From contig CAMJXE010000027.1 in assembly GCA_946409645.1 (NCBI GenBank), positions 1 to 32,543 on the forward strand: 32,543 bases of DNA, written 5' to 3'. Source of the stretch: an uncultured Bacteroidales bacterium (lineage in GTDB: Bacteria > Bacteroidota > Bacteroidia > Bacteroidales > WCHB1-69). Both the position numbers and the translations under genes were made by a program. Numbering within the stretch: position 1 is the stretch's first letter; each line of letters begins with the position of its first letter. Positions 7,438 through 16,542 of this stretch are shown one piece after another. The notes below the pieces were generated by a model. The model was not told the origin of the DNA, searched no databases, and was given only the letters and a program-made list of their open reading frames with translations.

Positions 7438-8025
7438 ATGAGAAACCGCGTTATCATTTGCTCGTCTTTTGAGATGGTCTCCATCGGCTTAGCTGAGATT
7501 GTTGACAGTCTGGCGCAGTTTGACGTGGTATCATGCCTCGACAGTCCTGAATACCTATCAGAGAAAATTCTTACCACCGATGCTAATATAGTCATCATCG
7601 ACCCTTCGGTATTGGGCTACCAGAACAAGGACTTTGTCTTCCAGTTCAGAAAAAAACACCCGCATGTCACACTCATCGCTTTGGTGACCACCAGCCTCGA
7701 CCATTCGTGGCTGGTGCCTTATTGCGGCGTCATCGAAATCAATGACACCCGTTCAAAAATCATCGACAAGATGAGTGAATTCGTCAAGAACGACAAGCAG
7801 AAAAAGAGCGAGGACGTGGAACTCTCGAAACGGGAGACCGATGTGCTGATTGCTATAGCCAAAGGCATGATGAACAAGGAGATAGCCGACCAGATGAACC
7901 TTTCTGTCCATACGGTCATCTCCCACAGGAAAAACATCACCCGGAAAACGGGCATCAAATCCGTCTCCGGCCTGACCGTTTATGCCTTACTCAACAATTT
8001 GATTAATGAAAAGGATTTAATTTGA
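7438..8025 (+). CDS. LuxR-type transcription regulator with degenerate receiver domain
   Basis: DNA-binding regulator of NarL/FixJ architecture, 195 residues. The C-terminal LuxR helix-turn-helix is intact (about 131-195): LSKRETDVLIAIAKGMMNKE, then IADQMNLSVHTVISHRKNI. The N-terminal half folds like a receiver and keeps an Asp at position 55 (IVIIDPS). The acidic pair after strand 1 is lost (VIICSSFE where ILIVDD is usual), and the conserved Lys late in the domain is not seen (GVIEIND). Phosphorylation is therefore doubtful. The start is 2 nt after the hemerythrin stop codon, which suggests strict co-expression and perhaps direct interaction. Its targets are unknown. Confidence 0.88.
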   Translation: MRNRVIICSSFEMVSIGLAEIVDSLAQFDVVSCLDSPEYLSEKILTTDANIVIIDPSVLGYQNKDFVFQFRKKHPHVTLIALVTTSLDHSWLVPYCGVIEINDTRSKIIDKMSEFVKNDKQKKSEDVELSKRETDVLIAIAKGMMNKEIADQMNLSVHTVISHRKNITRKTGIKSVSGLTVYALLNNLINEKDLI

Positions 8026-8086
8026 GTCTATATGACATTGAATCTGCCTCCTAATAGTTTTTTTGGTTAATGTTGTTATTGGAACC

Positions 8087-8128
8087 GGCGCCGACATCCC
8101 GCCCGCCTGTAGCGAGATGTCCGGCGCC
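8087..8128. repeat. GC-rich palindromic element, 12-bp arms
   Basis: GGCGCCGACATC pairs with GATGTCCGGCGCC (one bulged C) across a 17-nt loop. It is much richer in G and C than the surrounding sequence. No T run follows, so it is not an ordinary terminator. It may be a REP-type element or the end of a small non-autonomous insertion. Confidence 0.6.
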
Positions 8129-8323
8129 CGCTGTCCAGGGTAAAACAAAAATTGTCATTTTACCGTTTATACGCCGTCCGACAGTCGCTCAAGAAAAGCA
8201 AGAAGAAGGCAAATTTTACCCTCAAAACAATCAAACCTTTTTCTTTCCTCTATATTTTCTCGGACGCATGCAGTGCATCTCTACAAAAATTTACTTGTCC
8301 GTGTGTAATTCGAGGATTTTGTG

Positions 8324-8331
8324 TAAATTTG
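8324..8331 (+). promoter_or_regulatory. -7 box for the riboswitch transcript
   Basis: TAAATTTG, exact to TAnnTTTG, placed so that transcription would begin at the 5' edge of the aptamer (near 8338). Confidence 0.6.
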
Positions 8332-8337
8332 CCGCCG

Positions 8338-8504
8338 ATTTGGTCGCCCGATGAGGGAGCTAAGAGGGAAGCCGGTGAGAGTCCGGCGCAGTCCCGCTGC
8401 TGTAAGCTCATCAAGTTGCCCCACAATCTGTTACGTCACTGTGCGACGCCATAGCCGCATGGGAAGACAGGGGGAAAACGAGCAAGCCAGAAGACCTGCC
8501 AAAT
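8338..8504 (+). promoter_or_regulatory. Cobalamin (B12) riboswitch aptamer
   Basis: The adenosylcobalamin-type core is clear: GGGAAGCCGGTGAGAGTCC at 8366-8384, then GGCGCAGTCCCGCTGCTGTAA at 8385-8405, and the B12 box GCCAGAAGACCTGCC at 8486-8500. P1 can form between ATTTGG (8338-8343) and CCAAAT (8499-8504). It stands on the plus strand 170 nt ahead of the 1692-residue T9SS protein and no other gene intervenes. Binding of B12 derivatives normally represses the gene downstream. Confidence 0.93.
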
Positions 8505-8673
8505 TGTATTTTTATCGGTAATGCTTTCGAGGAAAGGCAATCCGGCCATAGGACTTTGCACTATCTTGCTGTAATGTGTGATGTCGTGTGTCTTCTGGTA
8601 TTCCCCCTTTGTCAGTTTTGCCGATACTGGAGATTGATGAACCTTTATTATCAACAATTAAAAGTATTAAACT
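8505..8673 (+). promoter_or_regulatory. Riboswitch expression platform and leader of the T9SS gene
   Basis: A 169-nt leader between the aptamer and the ATG. It contains a CCGGCC segment (8541-8546) and C- and T-rich stretches, but no hairpin followed by a T run that would mark a transcription terminator. Control at translation is more likely, which is usual for Bacteroidota cobalamin riboswitches; this is an inference. Confidence 0.5.
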
Positions 8674-11600
8674 ATGGTAAAAAAACTAATGACACTGATT
8701 TTGGGGCTGACACTCACATTGAGTGCCTCAGCCCAGTTGGTTACCATCGACCCGAGCGACGTGCAGTTCTGGACGGGAAGTGGTAGCAACAGCACCGTCG
8801 TCGCCATCGGCTGGGACGACAATTCAGCTTCGTACACCCCCACTGTGGTTATCTGGGGAGTGCGCTGGGAAGGAACCATTTACCTCATCAATGCCCTGGA
8901 TACCATCGCGGCATACGACGAACGCTTCTCCTACACCATGGGCAGTAGCGGTTTTCTACAGACACTTTCTTACAACGATCCCGACAATGGGCTTGTATTG
9001 ACCCCGTCGATGGAATGGAACTGCAACAGCTATGGCTCTGTTTATGGTTCCACCGTACTGACTAGCACACCACTGAGAATCAGCGAATCGACATGCGACA
9101 ACTACACCTTCACCGGCGTAAACAATATTGTATATGCCACCGACCCCAATGCGGCTTTTTCCTGTGCCAAAGCACAAGCTCTCTCATTGACAGACTTAAC
9201 GGCCAACACGGTCACAGTAAATATCACCGACACCACGTATGTGAACAACTATACTGTAATGCTCTATGCTGACGACTCATTGGTTGACAGCGTTGTCATA
9301 TCTACCCAGACCATCTCCTATACCACCCTTTCCGACAATACAGCTTATACGGTCAAGGTCTTCTCCAACTGTTCTGATGGCACACAAACTGCCAGTCGTT
9401 CAATCTCTTTCCGCACCCCATGCATAGCCGTTGCCCATACCAGTCTTCCTTGGACCGAGGACTTCCAATCGGGCACAGGTTCATCATATTCTACCGCATC
9501 AGCTTTCTTCTCCAATCATGTTTTCTGCTGGGACCTGATTAACCCGTATAGTAGTTCAGACCCCTATATCAACAGCTCTTCTTCAGTGAATGTCAGCGGC
9601 GGACAATGCCTCTATGTGAGCAGCCGTCCTTCCTCCCCCACCATTTTAGTGTTGCCTCCATTTGAAGACACACCCGATCAGCTACAGCTCAGTTTCGATG
9701 TATTATCTACCTATGGACATGGTTTTGAAGCGGGTGTCATTACGGATGTTACAGATATATCCACCTTCACCCCCATCGCCACCTGTTTGCCTACCGGTAG
9801 CGGCTGGAACCACTTCGAAGTGACCTTCGCTGGTATCACCTCAGGTCGAATTGCACTACGCCGTAATGACAACAGCTATGGCTACCTCGATAATGTGACT
9901 GTTAACGAGCTTCCTTCTTGCGTAAAGCCATCACAAGTAATTATCTCTAACATAGACACTTATTCCGCAGACATCACCATCACTGACCCCAATGCGACAA
10001 ACCACTATATGATATATGTCGCTGAGGACAGCATGGAAATCTACAGCGACAACTACACCCTCACCGACCTGCTACCCAACATGCGCTATGAGGTAGCTGT
10101 ACGCACTGTTTGCCCTGATGGACTCACGAATGCCACGGTGACGGCCTTCCGTACCGGTTGCGGCCCGATTGCAGTTCCCTATCATGAAGACTTCAGCCAG
10201 TTTGTAGATGTGGCCAACGGCTACGGCTATGCGGTGACTGACAGCACCCTACCCTGCTGGAGCTTCCTCAAGGCACGTGCTCTCGATCGCCTGGAACTTT
10301 TCACTCCGTCACAAAGTTCAACATACGGCTATGGTAATGATGGCTATACTTTGCGCATCTACGGAAACTACTCCAATTCTCGCGACATTTTGGTGCTTCC
10401 CGAACTGAACCAGGGTACTAACACTTTGGAAGTCAGTTTTATGGCTCGTCCTTCTGAGACCGGCAGCTTCGGTGGAATTTTGGAGGTAGGTTATATGACA
10501 GATCCCACCGACACGGCCAGCTTTGTTACTGTAAGCAGCAATCCTTGTGGCCAATTCACCAATGGCTATGATTTGCGGACTGCCACCTTCACCAATGCGC
10601 CCATGGATGCCCGCATCGCTCTCCGTGTTGTCCCTACCGGCGGTTCGGCAAAATCATGGTATATCGATGAACTTGACGTTCATGACATGCCCGCCTGTGC
10701 CCGCGCCAACGGCATCGATGTGGACAACATCACCACCGATGGCTTTACCCTCCATGTTGACGACCCGACCTCAGTGAATAATTACCGTTATTATATCACA
10801 TCAGAAGCAGGCATTGACAGTTTGGATTTTTACGACACCGTGGTTACCGTCACGGGCTTGGCTGCCTCCACTGACTATGAGCTCAGCGTGGTCAGCATCT
10901 GCGATGACGGCACCCTCACGCTGCCCCATACCATTTCAGCAAGCACCCTTTGCGCCCCTGTCACTGTAGTTCCTTTCGAGGAAGACTTCGAAAGTTGGAC
11001 AGCTACCCAATCACAGGGTATGAACCGTTGCTGGAACCGACTCTACTGCAATTCAAGCAACAATCTGGTTAACAACAACTATCCCTATTGCGCTTCTGGC
11101 TCAAGTTACGCACTCAACGGCTTCAAGTCTCTCAAAATGTACTCCAAAGGCACTTCTAGTGGCATCAAAGAATACTCCGTGGCTTATCTTCCTGAATTTG
11201 AAGCAAATGTCACTGGTCTGAAAGTACGTTTCTTCTACAAATATGGCGGCACCACTACCAATATCAACAAAGTGCGTATCGCGGTTGGTATCAGCGAAAA
11301 CGTGACTGACACCACCACTTTCACCCGTCTGGCCACCCTGACACCTTCCGTAATTGGCTGGAATGAATTCGAAGTGGATTTCAGCGCTTACACAGGCACT
11401 GGCAACCGCATCACTATTATGCAAACCAGTACCGGCACTACAGCTATCACAAGCTATATCGACAGTCTGGTGGTGGATACCATCAGCAGTTGCAACCGTC
11501 CCGCCACATTCGAAGTGTCTGACATTACGGCTCACGGAGCCACCCTTACTTGGACAGATCCGAGCAATGCCGATTCGTATATTATCCATTGGAGCGATGG

Positions 11601-13752
11601 CGCTTCCACCGACAGTGTCACCGTCACGGGCGAAACGTCATACGAACTTACGGATCTTGCACCGAGCAGTAACTACACGGTTGACATACGCAGCATCTGC
11701 TGGGGCGAGCCCACCAATGCCCGCACATTAAGCCTCACCACCTCTTGTGCTCCTATGCCTCTGCCCTGGAGCATGAACTTCGACAACATCAGCAATATGA
11801 ATCAGCTTTCATCCTGCTGGAACAGATACAGCGGCCGCTATGTTGACTCCACACATAGCGCCACATTGACTTCCACTACCAGCGGATGGACACGCTCCAC
11901 CACTGCTTTTGAGGGATCGTCACATGTGAAAGTCAACCTTTATGGCTCTTCATGCAAGTACTGGCTGGTTACTCCAGAAATCGACCTCGCTGAGACTGCT
12001 GAACTTACATTCGACTATATGTTGACTAAATATAACGTAACCGATGCTCCTGAAACGGGAACAGGTTTGGAAGACGACAGATTCATCGTGCTGGCCACCA
12101 CCGACAATGGTACCAGCTGGAGTCCTGTTGCCCAATGGGGAAACGACACCATCAACCGCGATGACTATTATCTTCCCGCAGTAAACAACACCTCCTCTCA
12201 CGCCACCATTTCCCTTTCCGACTTCACTGGACAAACCGTCCGCCTGGCCTTTTACGGAGAGAGCACGGTCGGTGGCACCGACAACGATTTCCATCTTGAC
12301 AATATCGCAGTTATTGTAGCCACGGATACCACGGTCACTCCCATTGATACCACAGAAATCCCTGTGGAACCTATTGAACTTTGCACAACAATCTATCCGC
12401 TGACTTATAGCGAAGATTTTGCAAGCTACACTACCAATCAAGACATTCGCCCTTATTTTGCCGGCGCACCGATACCAGATTGTTGGACGGTAATTGGCAA
12501 CGGTACTGTTCAACACAGTGGGAACGGCACTTCCACAAATTCAGATTATTTTGGCGGTGTAGGATATTCCACAAGCACTAACAATTTCGGTGCTATCGCA
12601 AGTAATGATGCATTCTTCGCATTTATCGCCAGCCAAATATACACTGGTACGAATACTGAACATATCAACAATATGCTTTCTACCGGTACACGTCGCTATG
12701 CGGTGCTGCCTGCTTTTGATGCACCTCTGTCACAGACTATTCTCACCTTCGACCACCGCACCAATATCGCAGATGCCAATGCACAGCTTTCAGTGGGTTA
12801 TATTTTAACTGACACTGCCGACTTTGTGGCTCTGGAAACCTATACTGCTGACAACAAAGTTTTGCATCATGACACCATTCATTTCAATCAACACACCAAC
12901 ATACCTGACAACGCACGTCTCACGCTAATGTGGAATGTTGCCAGCAGCACGGCAAGTTCCACTGGTCCGGGCAACCGCTACTGTGGAATTGACAATCTGA
13001 TTGTGGCTCTTGAATCCACAACACCTATTGACACTGTCATTCCCGAACCCACACCTGAAGACGCTTCTATCGCTGCCAGCGACATTTTGTTCTGGGTGGG
13101 TGAAGGTGCTAACGAAGTGGTGATGGCGGTCAACTGGGCTGACCCCGACACCTGTCTCGCTTGGGGCGTGATGTGGAATGGCTCCGCTACTGTCAAGGAT
13201 TTGATGGATTCCATCATGGCACACGACTCCCGTTTCACTTACACAGAAAACAACGGTATGCTAGGCGATATTATCTATACTGTTGATGGTCTCACCCTCC
13301 AGCTTACCGAAGAAAGTGCGTCACCATGGGGCAACTACTGGCTGTACAATGTCAATGGCACGGCCGCCCAAGACATGTTCAATGCTCATGAGGTCCACAA
13401 TGGAGACTTTGTCAAATGGGGAGATCCCAACAGCGGCACCTCCATCGGCACCGACGAATGGGGCATGGACATTCTCGTATGGACAACTACAGTTACCCCT
13501 GTTACAGTAAACACCACCGGAATTTCTGAAATAAACATGACAATCGAAAGCATTTGGCCTAACCCGACCAGCGCTATCGTCAATGTGTGCGTGAATCGTG
13601 AGGCCAAAGCGGAAATCCACGACCTTTCAGGCCGTCGTCTGGGCACCTACACATTGTCTGAAGGCAGTAACACCATCGACCTTTCTAACTTCACCGCAGG
13701 AGTCTATCTGCTTTGTATAGAAAACTCAATAAGTAAGATTGTGAAGAGATAG
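8674..13752 (+). CDS. Giant T9SS-secreted surface protein under cobalamin-riboswitch control
   Basis: Secreted multidomain protein of 1692 residues. A Sec signal peptide (about 1-20, ending ASAQ) leads to domain A (about 23-156). Then come four fibronectin III-like modules (about 164-250, 416-493, 673-760, 940-1024), alternating with five jelly-roll/cleaved-adhesin-like modules that open with PWxEDF-type motifs and a conserved CW. After a Thr/Pro linker comes domain A' (about 1464-1609). The end is a T9SS type A sorting domain (about 1616-1692, SIWPNPTSAIVNV and HDLSGRRLGTYTL). A and A' share W[TV]GxGxN, VWG/AWG-VxW and DxRF[ST]YT. A' also has W1556-LYNVNG and NGDFVKW, which resemble the DUF4430 (transcobalamin C-terminal-like) pattern. 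The riboswitch implies a role when B12 is scarce, such as corrinoid capture; binding is not shown. Confidence 0.92.
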   Translation: MVKKLMTLILGLTLTLSASAQLVTIDPSDVQFWTGSGSNSTVVAIGWDDNSASYTPTVVIWGVRWEGTIYLINALDTIAAYDERFSYTMGSSGFLQTLSYNDPDNGLVLTPSMEWNCNSYGSVYGSTVLTSTPLRISESTCDNYTFTGVNNIVYATDPNAAFSCAKAQALSLTDLTANTVTVNITDTTYVNNYTVMLYADDSLVDSVVISTQTISYTTLSDNTAYTVKVFSNCSDGTQTASRSISFRTPCIAVAHTSLPWTEDFQSGTGSSYSTASAFFSNHVFCWDLINPYSSSDPYINSSSSVNVSGGQCLYVSSRPSSPTILVLPPFEDTPDQLQLSFDVLSTYGHGFEAGVITDVTDISTFTPIATCLPTGSGWNHFEVTFAGITSGRIALRRNDNSYGYLDNVTVNELPSCVKPSQVIISNIDTYSADITITDPNATNHYMIYVAEDSMEIYSDNYTLTDLLPNMRYEVAVRTVCPDGLTNATVTAFRTGCGPIAVPYHEDFSQFVDVANGYGYAVTDSTLPCWSFLKARALDRLELFTPSQSSTYGYGNDGYTLRIYGNYSNSRDILVLPELNQGTNTLEVSFMARPSETGSFGGILEVGYMTDPTDTASFVTVSSNPCGQFTNGYDLRTATFTNAPMDARIALRVVPTGGSAKSWYIDELDVHDMPACARANGIDVDNITTDGFTLHVDDPTSVNNYRYYITSEAGIDSLDFYDTVVTVTGLAASTDYELSVVSICDDGTLTLPHTISASTLCAPVTVVPFEEDFESWTATQSQGMNRCWNRLYCNSSNNLVNNNYPYCASGSSYALNGFKSLKMYSKGTSSGIKEYSVAYLPEFEANVTGLKVRFFYKYGGTTTNINKVRIAVGISENVTDTTTFTRLATLTPSVIGWNEFEVDFSAYTGTGNRITIMQTSTGTTAITSYIDSLVVDTISSCNRPATFEVSDITAHGATLTWTDPSNADSYIIHWSDGASTDSVTVTGETSYELTDLAPSSNYTVDIRSICWGEPTNARTLSLTTSCAPMPLPWSMNFDNISNMNQLSSCWNRYSGRYVDSTHSATLTSTTSGWTRSTTAFEGSSHVKVNLYGSSCKYWLVTPEIDLAETAELTFDYMLTKYNVTDAPETGTGLEDDRFIVLATTDNGTSWSPVAQWGNDTINRDDYYLPAVNNTSSHATISLSDFTGQTVRLAFYGESTVGGTDNDFHLDNIAVIVATDTTVTPIDTTEIPVEPIELCTTIYPLTYSEDFASYTTNQDIRPYFAGAPIPDCWTVIGNGTVQHSGNGTSTNSDYFGGVGYSTSTNNFGAIASNDAFFAFIASQIYTGTNTEHINNMLSTGTRRYAVLPAFDAPLSQTILTFDHRTNIADANAQLSVGYILTDTADFVALETYTADNKVLHHDTIHFNQHTNIPDNARLTLMWNVASSTASSTGPGNRYCGIDNLIVALESTTPIDTVIPEPTPEDASIAASDILFWVGEGANEVVMAVNWADPDTCLAWGVMWNGSATVKDLMDSIMAHDSRFTYTENNGMLGDIIYTVDGLTLQLTEESASPWGNYWLYNVNGTAAQDMFNAHEVHNGDFVKWGDPNSGTSIGTDEWGMDILVWTTTVTPVTVNTTGISEINMTIESIWPNPTSAIVNVCVNREAKAEIHDLSGRRLGTYTLSEGSNTIDLSNFTAGVYLLCIENSISKIVKR

Positions 13753-13783
13753 GATCAAACCATTTTACTTTACCTTTCTTTTT

Positions 13784-13820
13784 GTCCCCGATCGTCTGAC
13801 ATGTCGCTTCGGGGACTTTT
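13784..13820 (+). terminator. Rho-independent terminator after the riboswitch-controlled gene
   Basis: GTCCCCGA (13784-13791) and TCGGGGAC (13809-13816) form a perfect 8-bp stem with a 17-nt loop, followed by TTTT. It separates the riboswitch transcript from the next T9SS gene. Confidence 0.85.
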
Positions 13821-13910
13821 CATATATAGCGCCAGCGCACCATCATAATTGAGGAATTTCCACCTTGAAAATCCCTTTAAAATAGGATAATCCAACGCCT
13901 CAAAAGAAAG

Positions 13911-13918
13911 TATTTTTG
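13911..13918 (+). promoter_or_regulatory. -7 box for the second T9SS gene
   Basis: TATTTTTG, exact to TAnnTTTG, 25 nt before the ATG. The spacer holds two direct copies of ATCAAAAAAA (13921-13940). Confidence 0.65.
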
Positions 13919-13943
13919 CCATCAAAAAAAATCAAAAAAAGTT

Positions 13944-16472
13944 ATGGCAAAAAATCTATCTTTTCTCAAAATCTTGTTTTTAGTAGCATTCATGCTGCCC
14001 TTGTTTACACTTCGTGCACAAGTGACCACATCAGACACGATTGGCAGCGGCTCAACAACTTCCATTCATTCGGCATTGCCGGGTGCATACGGCTATCACT
14101 TGTCGGCAGCATTGTATCTCGGCAATGAGATCAACCATTCGGCCGGAAACATTGAATCACTTTCCTATCACATCACATACGGGAACTATCCGGTAAATGA
14201 CGGGGACAAAAAAGTTCGGATTTACCTGTTGGAGACAACTGATCCATCTATAGATTTATCACAGACATGGAGTTCTTTGGTGGTTTCGGCCACCTTGGTG
14301 TATGATTCTATCGGCTGCGACATCCAATGGGATGATTATTGGAAGGAATTTGTTTTCTCGCAGCCTTTCCCATACAGCGGTGGCAACCTGATAGTGCTGG
14401 TAGAAGGTGAAGCCTGCGACCCCTATCCCAGCATGGGAGATTGTGAGACAGAGATTTACGTCAATAACGGAACTGTCAACAACTGCTGGAACCGTGTGCA
14501 GGATGGAACCCCTATCTCTTTCACCACGGCAATGAGCTCCATTCCCGAAGGCACGCACGGCAACAACTACGACCGTCCGAACATAGTATTCGCTTTCAGT
14601 TCTGGCGAACCGGTTTCCCCTGACACGAATTGTGTTTTGACGCTTCCCATGATGGAAACATTTGAGAGCTATCCGGGAGATTTCTCCTCCATTCCCACCT
14701 GCTGGACCAAAATCTCGCAGGAATACAACCAATACTACGGCAGCTACTACCCTGTCATCAACGGCGGTAGCGCAAGCGACCCCAACCAGTCGGTGATGTT
14801 TATACAGATGGACACTTATTCATCCTATCTTGTCATGCCTGCATTAGACAGCAACTTGACAATGCAGGATGTCTCCATGTCATTCAACTTCAAGTCCTCC
14901 CAGCAAAACATTACACATTTGGTGGTGGGCGTGATGTCGAATCCGACTGACACACTGACATTTGTACCCGTGGAAAGCGTGTGTCGCGAAGGCAGCGCCA
15001 GCAGCTGGGAATCCAAGGAAATCAATTTCGCCACCTACACCGGCACAGGCCGTTACATCACCTTCTGGTTCAGCAAAGCCAATTCCACCCACATGTTCCC
15101 GAGTTGCTTCCTTGATAATGTAGCCGTTTTTGAAACACCCGACTGTACCCCTCCCGTGCAAATTTCCACCACTTTGGACAGTCTCGACGCCACCATTTCC
15201 TGGACATACACCAACAATGCCTACGGAGCCAGAATCTATTACAAAATGACCACAGACTCCTTGTTCGACTCCGTTGAAGTCTATACGGACAACTACTTCA
15301 CCCTTTACAATTTACCTTTTAACACCGTTTACCAATATTACATTGTCACTCTTTGTGATGACGGCAGTGAATCGGAACCTTCGCCAATTTACACATTTTC
15401 AACCCCTTGTGAGACCGTGACCAACTTTCCCTGGATCGAAAGTTTTGAAAACGGGTTGGGCTGTTGGACTTTGAATGCTTCTTCAGCCGGACAAGAATGG
15501 CTGATGGTCTCTTCCGGCAGCTATCCCACATGCACACCATATTCAGGAAATTATATGATGAAATATGACTGCTGGAGCTTCCCGTCGGGCAGCTGGAGCA
15601 CAATGACTTCCCCCGCAATGACTATTTCGCAGGATATGACACTCTCATTCGCCTATTACCAGCAGGACACATATACGGCAAATGACAAGATTGAAGTTTA
15701 CCTCAACACCACTCCCGACATGGTAAATGCCACCCTTTTGACCACCGTTTATGGTTACAACCCCGCCCTGAGCGGATGGGATTCCGTATCAGTTGTCATT
15801 CCAACCCAAAATAATGACGCATATCTGATTTTCAAGGCCACCTCCGATTACGGCTATAACCTTTATATGGATCACATAACGATAGACTACTACACACCTG
15901 ACGACACGATAGCGATTGACTCCGTTTACATCACCCTGGACGCCAGCATTTGTGAAGGTGAAAGTATGGATTTAAATGGTGTTTCTTATACAGAAGCGGG
16001 TAGCTACACGTTCACCGCTAACGACACCGTTTTCACATTGAACCTGACCGTCAATCCAGTGTACAACATCATCATTAACGACAGCATTACCTCTGGAGAA
16101 ACATACATGCAGTACGGCTTCAACGAGAGTACGGCAGGCACCTACACGCAATATCTGACAACAGTCCATGGCTGTGACAGCATTATCACGCTGAATCTGA
16201 CAGTGACGACCGGCATAAACGACTATAAGGGCATGAACATCTCCATTGCTCCAAATCCCGCCCAAGATTATGTGGTGGTAACAGTAAAGGATTTGCACAA
16301 AGAGATGACATTGGAGTTAGTGGATATGTGCGGACGTGTTTTGCAAACAATGCGGTTAACGGCAGAGAATTCGATGCTTCGGGTGGAACGAAGGAATCTG
16401 CCAGACGGAATTTATATGTTACGAATGACTTCCGACGGGCAAATACAAACCCGGAAAGTGATTTTCAGATAA
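13944..16472 (+). CDS. T9SS-secreted adhesin-like protein
   Basis: Secreted protein of 842 residues. A signal peptide (about 1-26, ending LRAQ) precedes a beta-rich N-terminal module (about 27-225). A first cleaved-adhesin/jelly-roll module (about 230-400) starts near LPMMETFESYPGD. It is followed by a fibronectin III-like module (about 400-485) and a second jelly roll (about 490-650, NFPWIESFENGLGCW). Two short Ig-like repeats (about 660-760) have the ICEGE and GCDSIITLNLTV patterns common in T9SS proteins. A type A sorting domain (about 765-842) includes ISIAPNPAQDYVVVTV and ends IQTRKVIFR. Terminators on both sides and its own promoter make it a single-gene unit that is not under the riboswitch, although its middle modules resemble those of the upstream gene. 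The ligand is unknown. Confidence 0.92.
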   Translation: MAKNLSFLKILFLVAFMLPLFTLRAQVTTSDTIGSGSTTSIHSALPGAYGYHLSAALYLGNEINHSAGNIESLSYHITYGNYPVNDGDKKVRIYLLETTDPSIDLSQTWSSLVVSATLVYDSIGCDIQWDDYWKEFVFSQPFPYSGGNLIVLVEGEACDPYPSMGDCETEIYVNNGTVNNCWNRVQDGTPISFTTAMSSIPEGTHGNNYDRPNIVFAFSSGEPVSPDTNCVLTLPMMETFESYPGDFSSIPTCWTKISQEYNQYYGSYYPVINGGSASDPNQSVMFIQMDTYSSYLVMPALDSNLTMQDVSMSFNFKSSQQNITHLVVGVMSNPTDTLTFVPVESVCREGSASSWESKEINFATYTGTGRYITFWFSKANSTHMFPSCFLDNVAVFETPDCTPPVQISTTLDSLDATISWTYTNNAYGARIYYKMTTDSLFDSVEVYTDNYFTLYNLPFNTVYQYYIVTLCDDGSESEPSPIYTFSTPCETVTNFPWIESFENGLGCWTLNASSAGQEWLMVSSGSYPTCTPYSGNYMMKYDCWSFPSGSWSTMTSPAMTISQDMTLSFAYYQQDTYTANDKIEVYLNTTPDMVNATLLTTVYGYNPALSGWDSVSVVIPTQNNDAYLIFKATSDYGYNLYMDHITIDYYTPDDTIAIDSVYITLDASICEGESMDLNGVSYTEAGSYTFTANDTVFTLNLTVNPVYNIIINDSITSGETYMQYGFNESTAGTYTQYLTTVHGCDSIITLNLTVTTGINDYKGMNISIAPNPAQDYVVVTVKDLHKEMTLELVDMCGRVLQTMRLTAENSMLRVERRNLPDGIYMLRMTSDGQIQTRKVIFR

Positions 16473-16480
16473 TCTCTCAA

Positions 16481-16509
16481 GTCGCAGTCTTCGGGCTGCG
16501 GCTTTTTTT
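16481..16509 (+). terminator. Rho-independent terminator with UUCG tetraloop
   Basis: GTCGCAGTC and GGCTGCGGC form a 9-bp stem (two G-U pairs) closed by a C-UUCG-G loop, followed directly by seven T. This is a strong terminator for the T9SS gene. Confidence 0.93.
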
Positions 16510-16511
16510 AG

Positions 16512-16519
16512 TATTTTTG
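16512..16519 (+). promoter_or_regulatory. -7 box for the CDF gene
   Basis: TATTTTTG, exact to TAnnTTTG, 23 nt before the ATG and only 2 nt after the T run of the preceding terminator. The -33 region therefore lies within the terminator stem. Confidence 0.6.
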
Positions 16520-16542
16520 TAAACTCATAACTCATCATCTCC

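Larger units (their letters stand above)
8026..8337. other. Intergenic region upstream of the cobalamin riboswitch
   Basis: About 310 nt with no credible gene. It contains a GC-rich imperfect palindrome (8087-8128) and a -7 box (8324-8331) directly ahead of the riboswitch. No T-tracted terminator for the upstream gene pair was recognised. Confidence 0.55.

Noticed and set aside
8070-8454. Overlapping plus-strand frames in the riboswitch leader
   Set aside because: They cross the palindrome, promoter and conserved aptamer; no coding signal was seen.
11101-12516. Reverse-strand frames inside the 1692-residue T9SS gene
   Set aside because: Shadows of a well-supported repeat-rich secreted protein.
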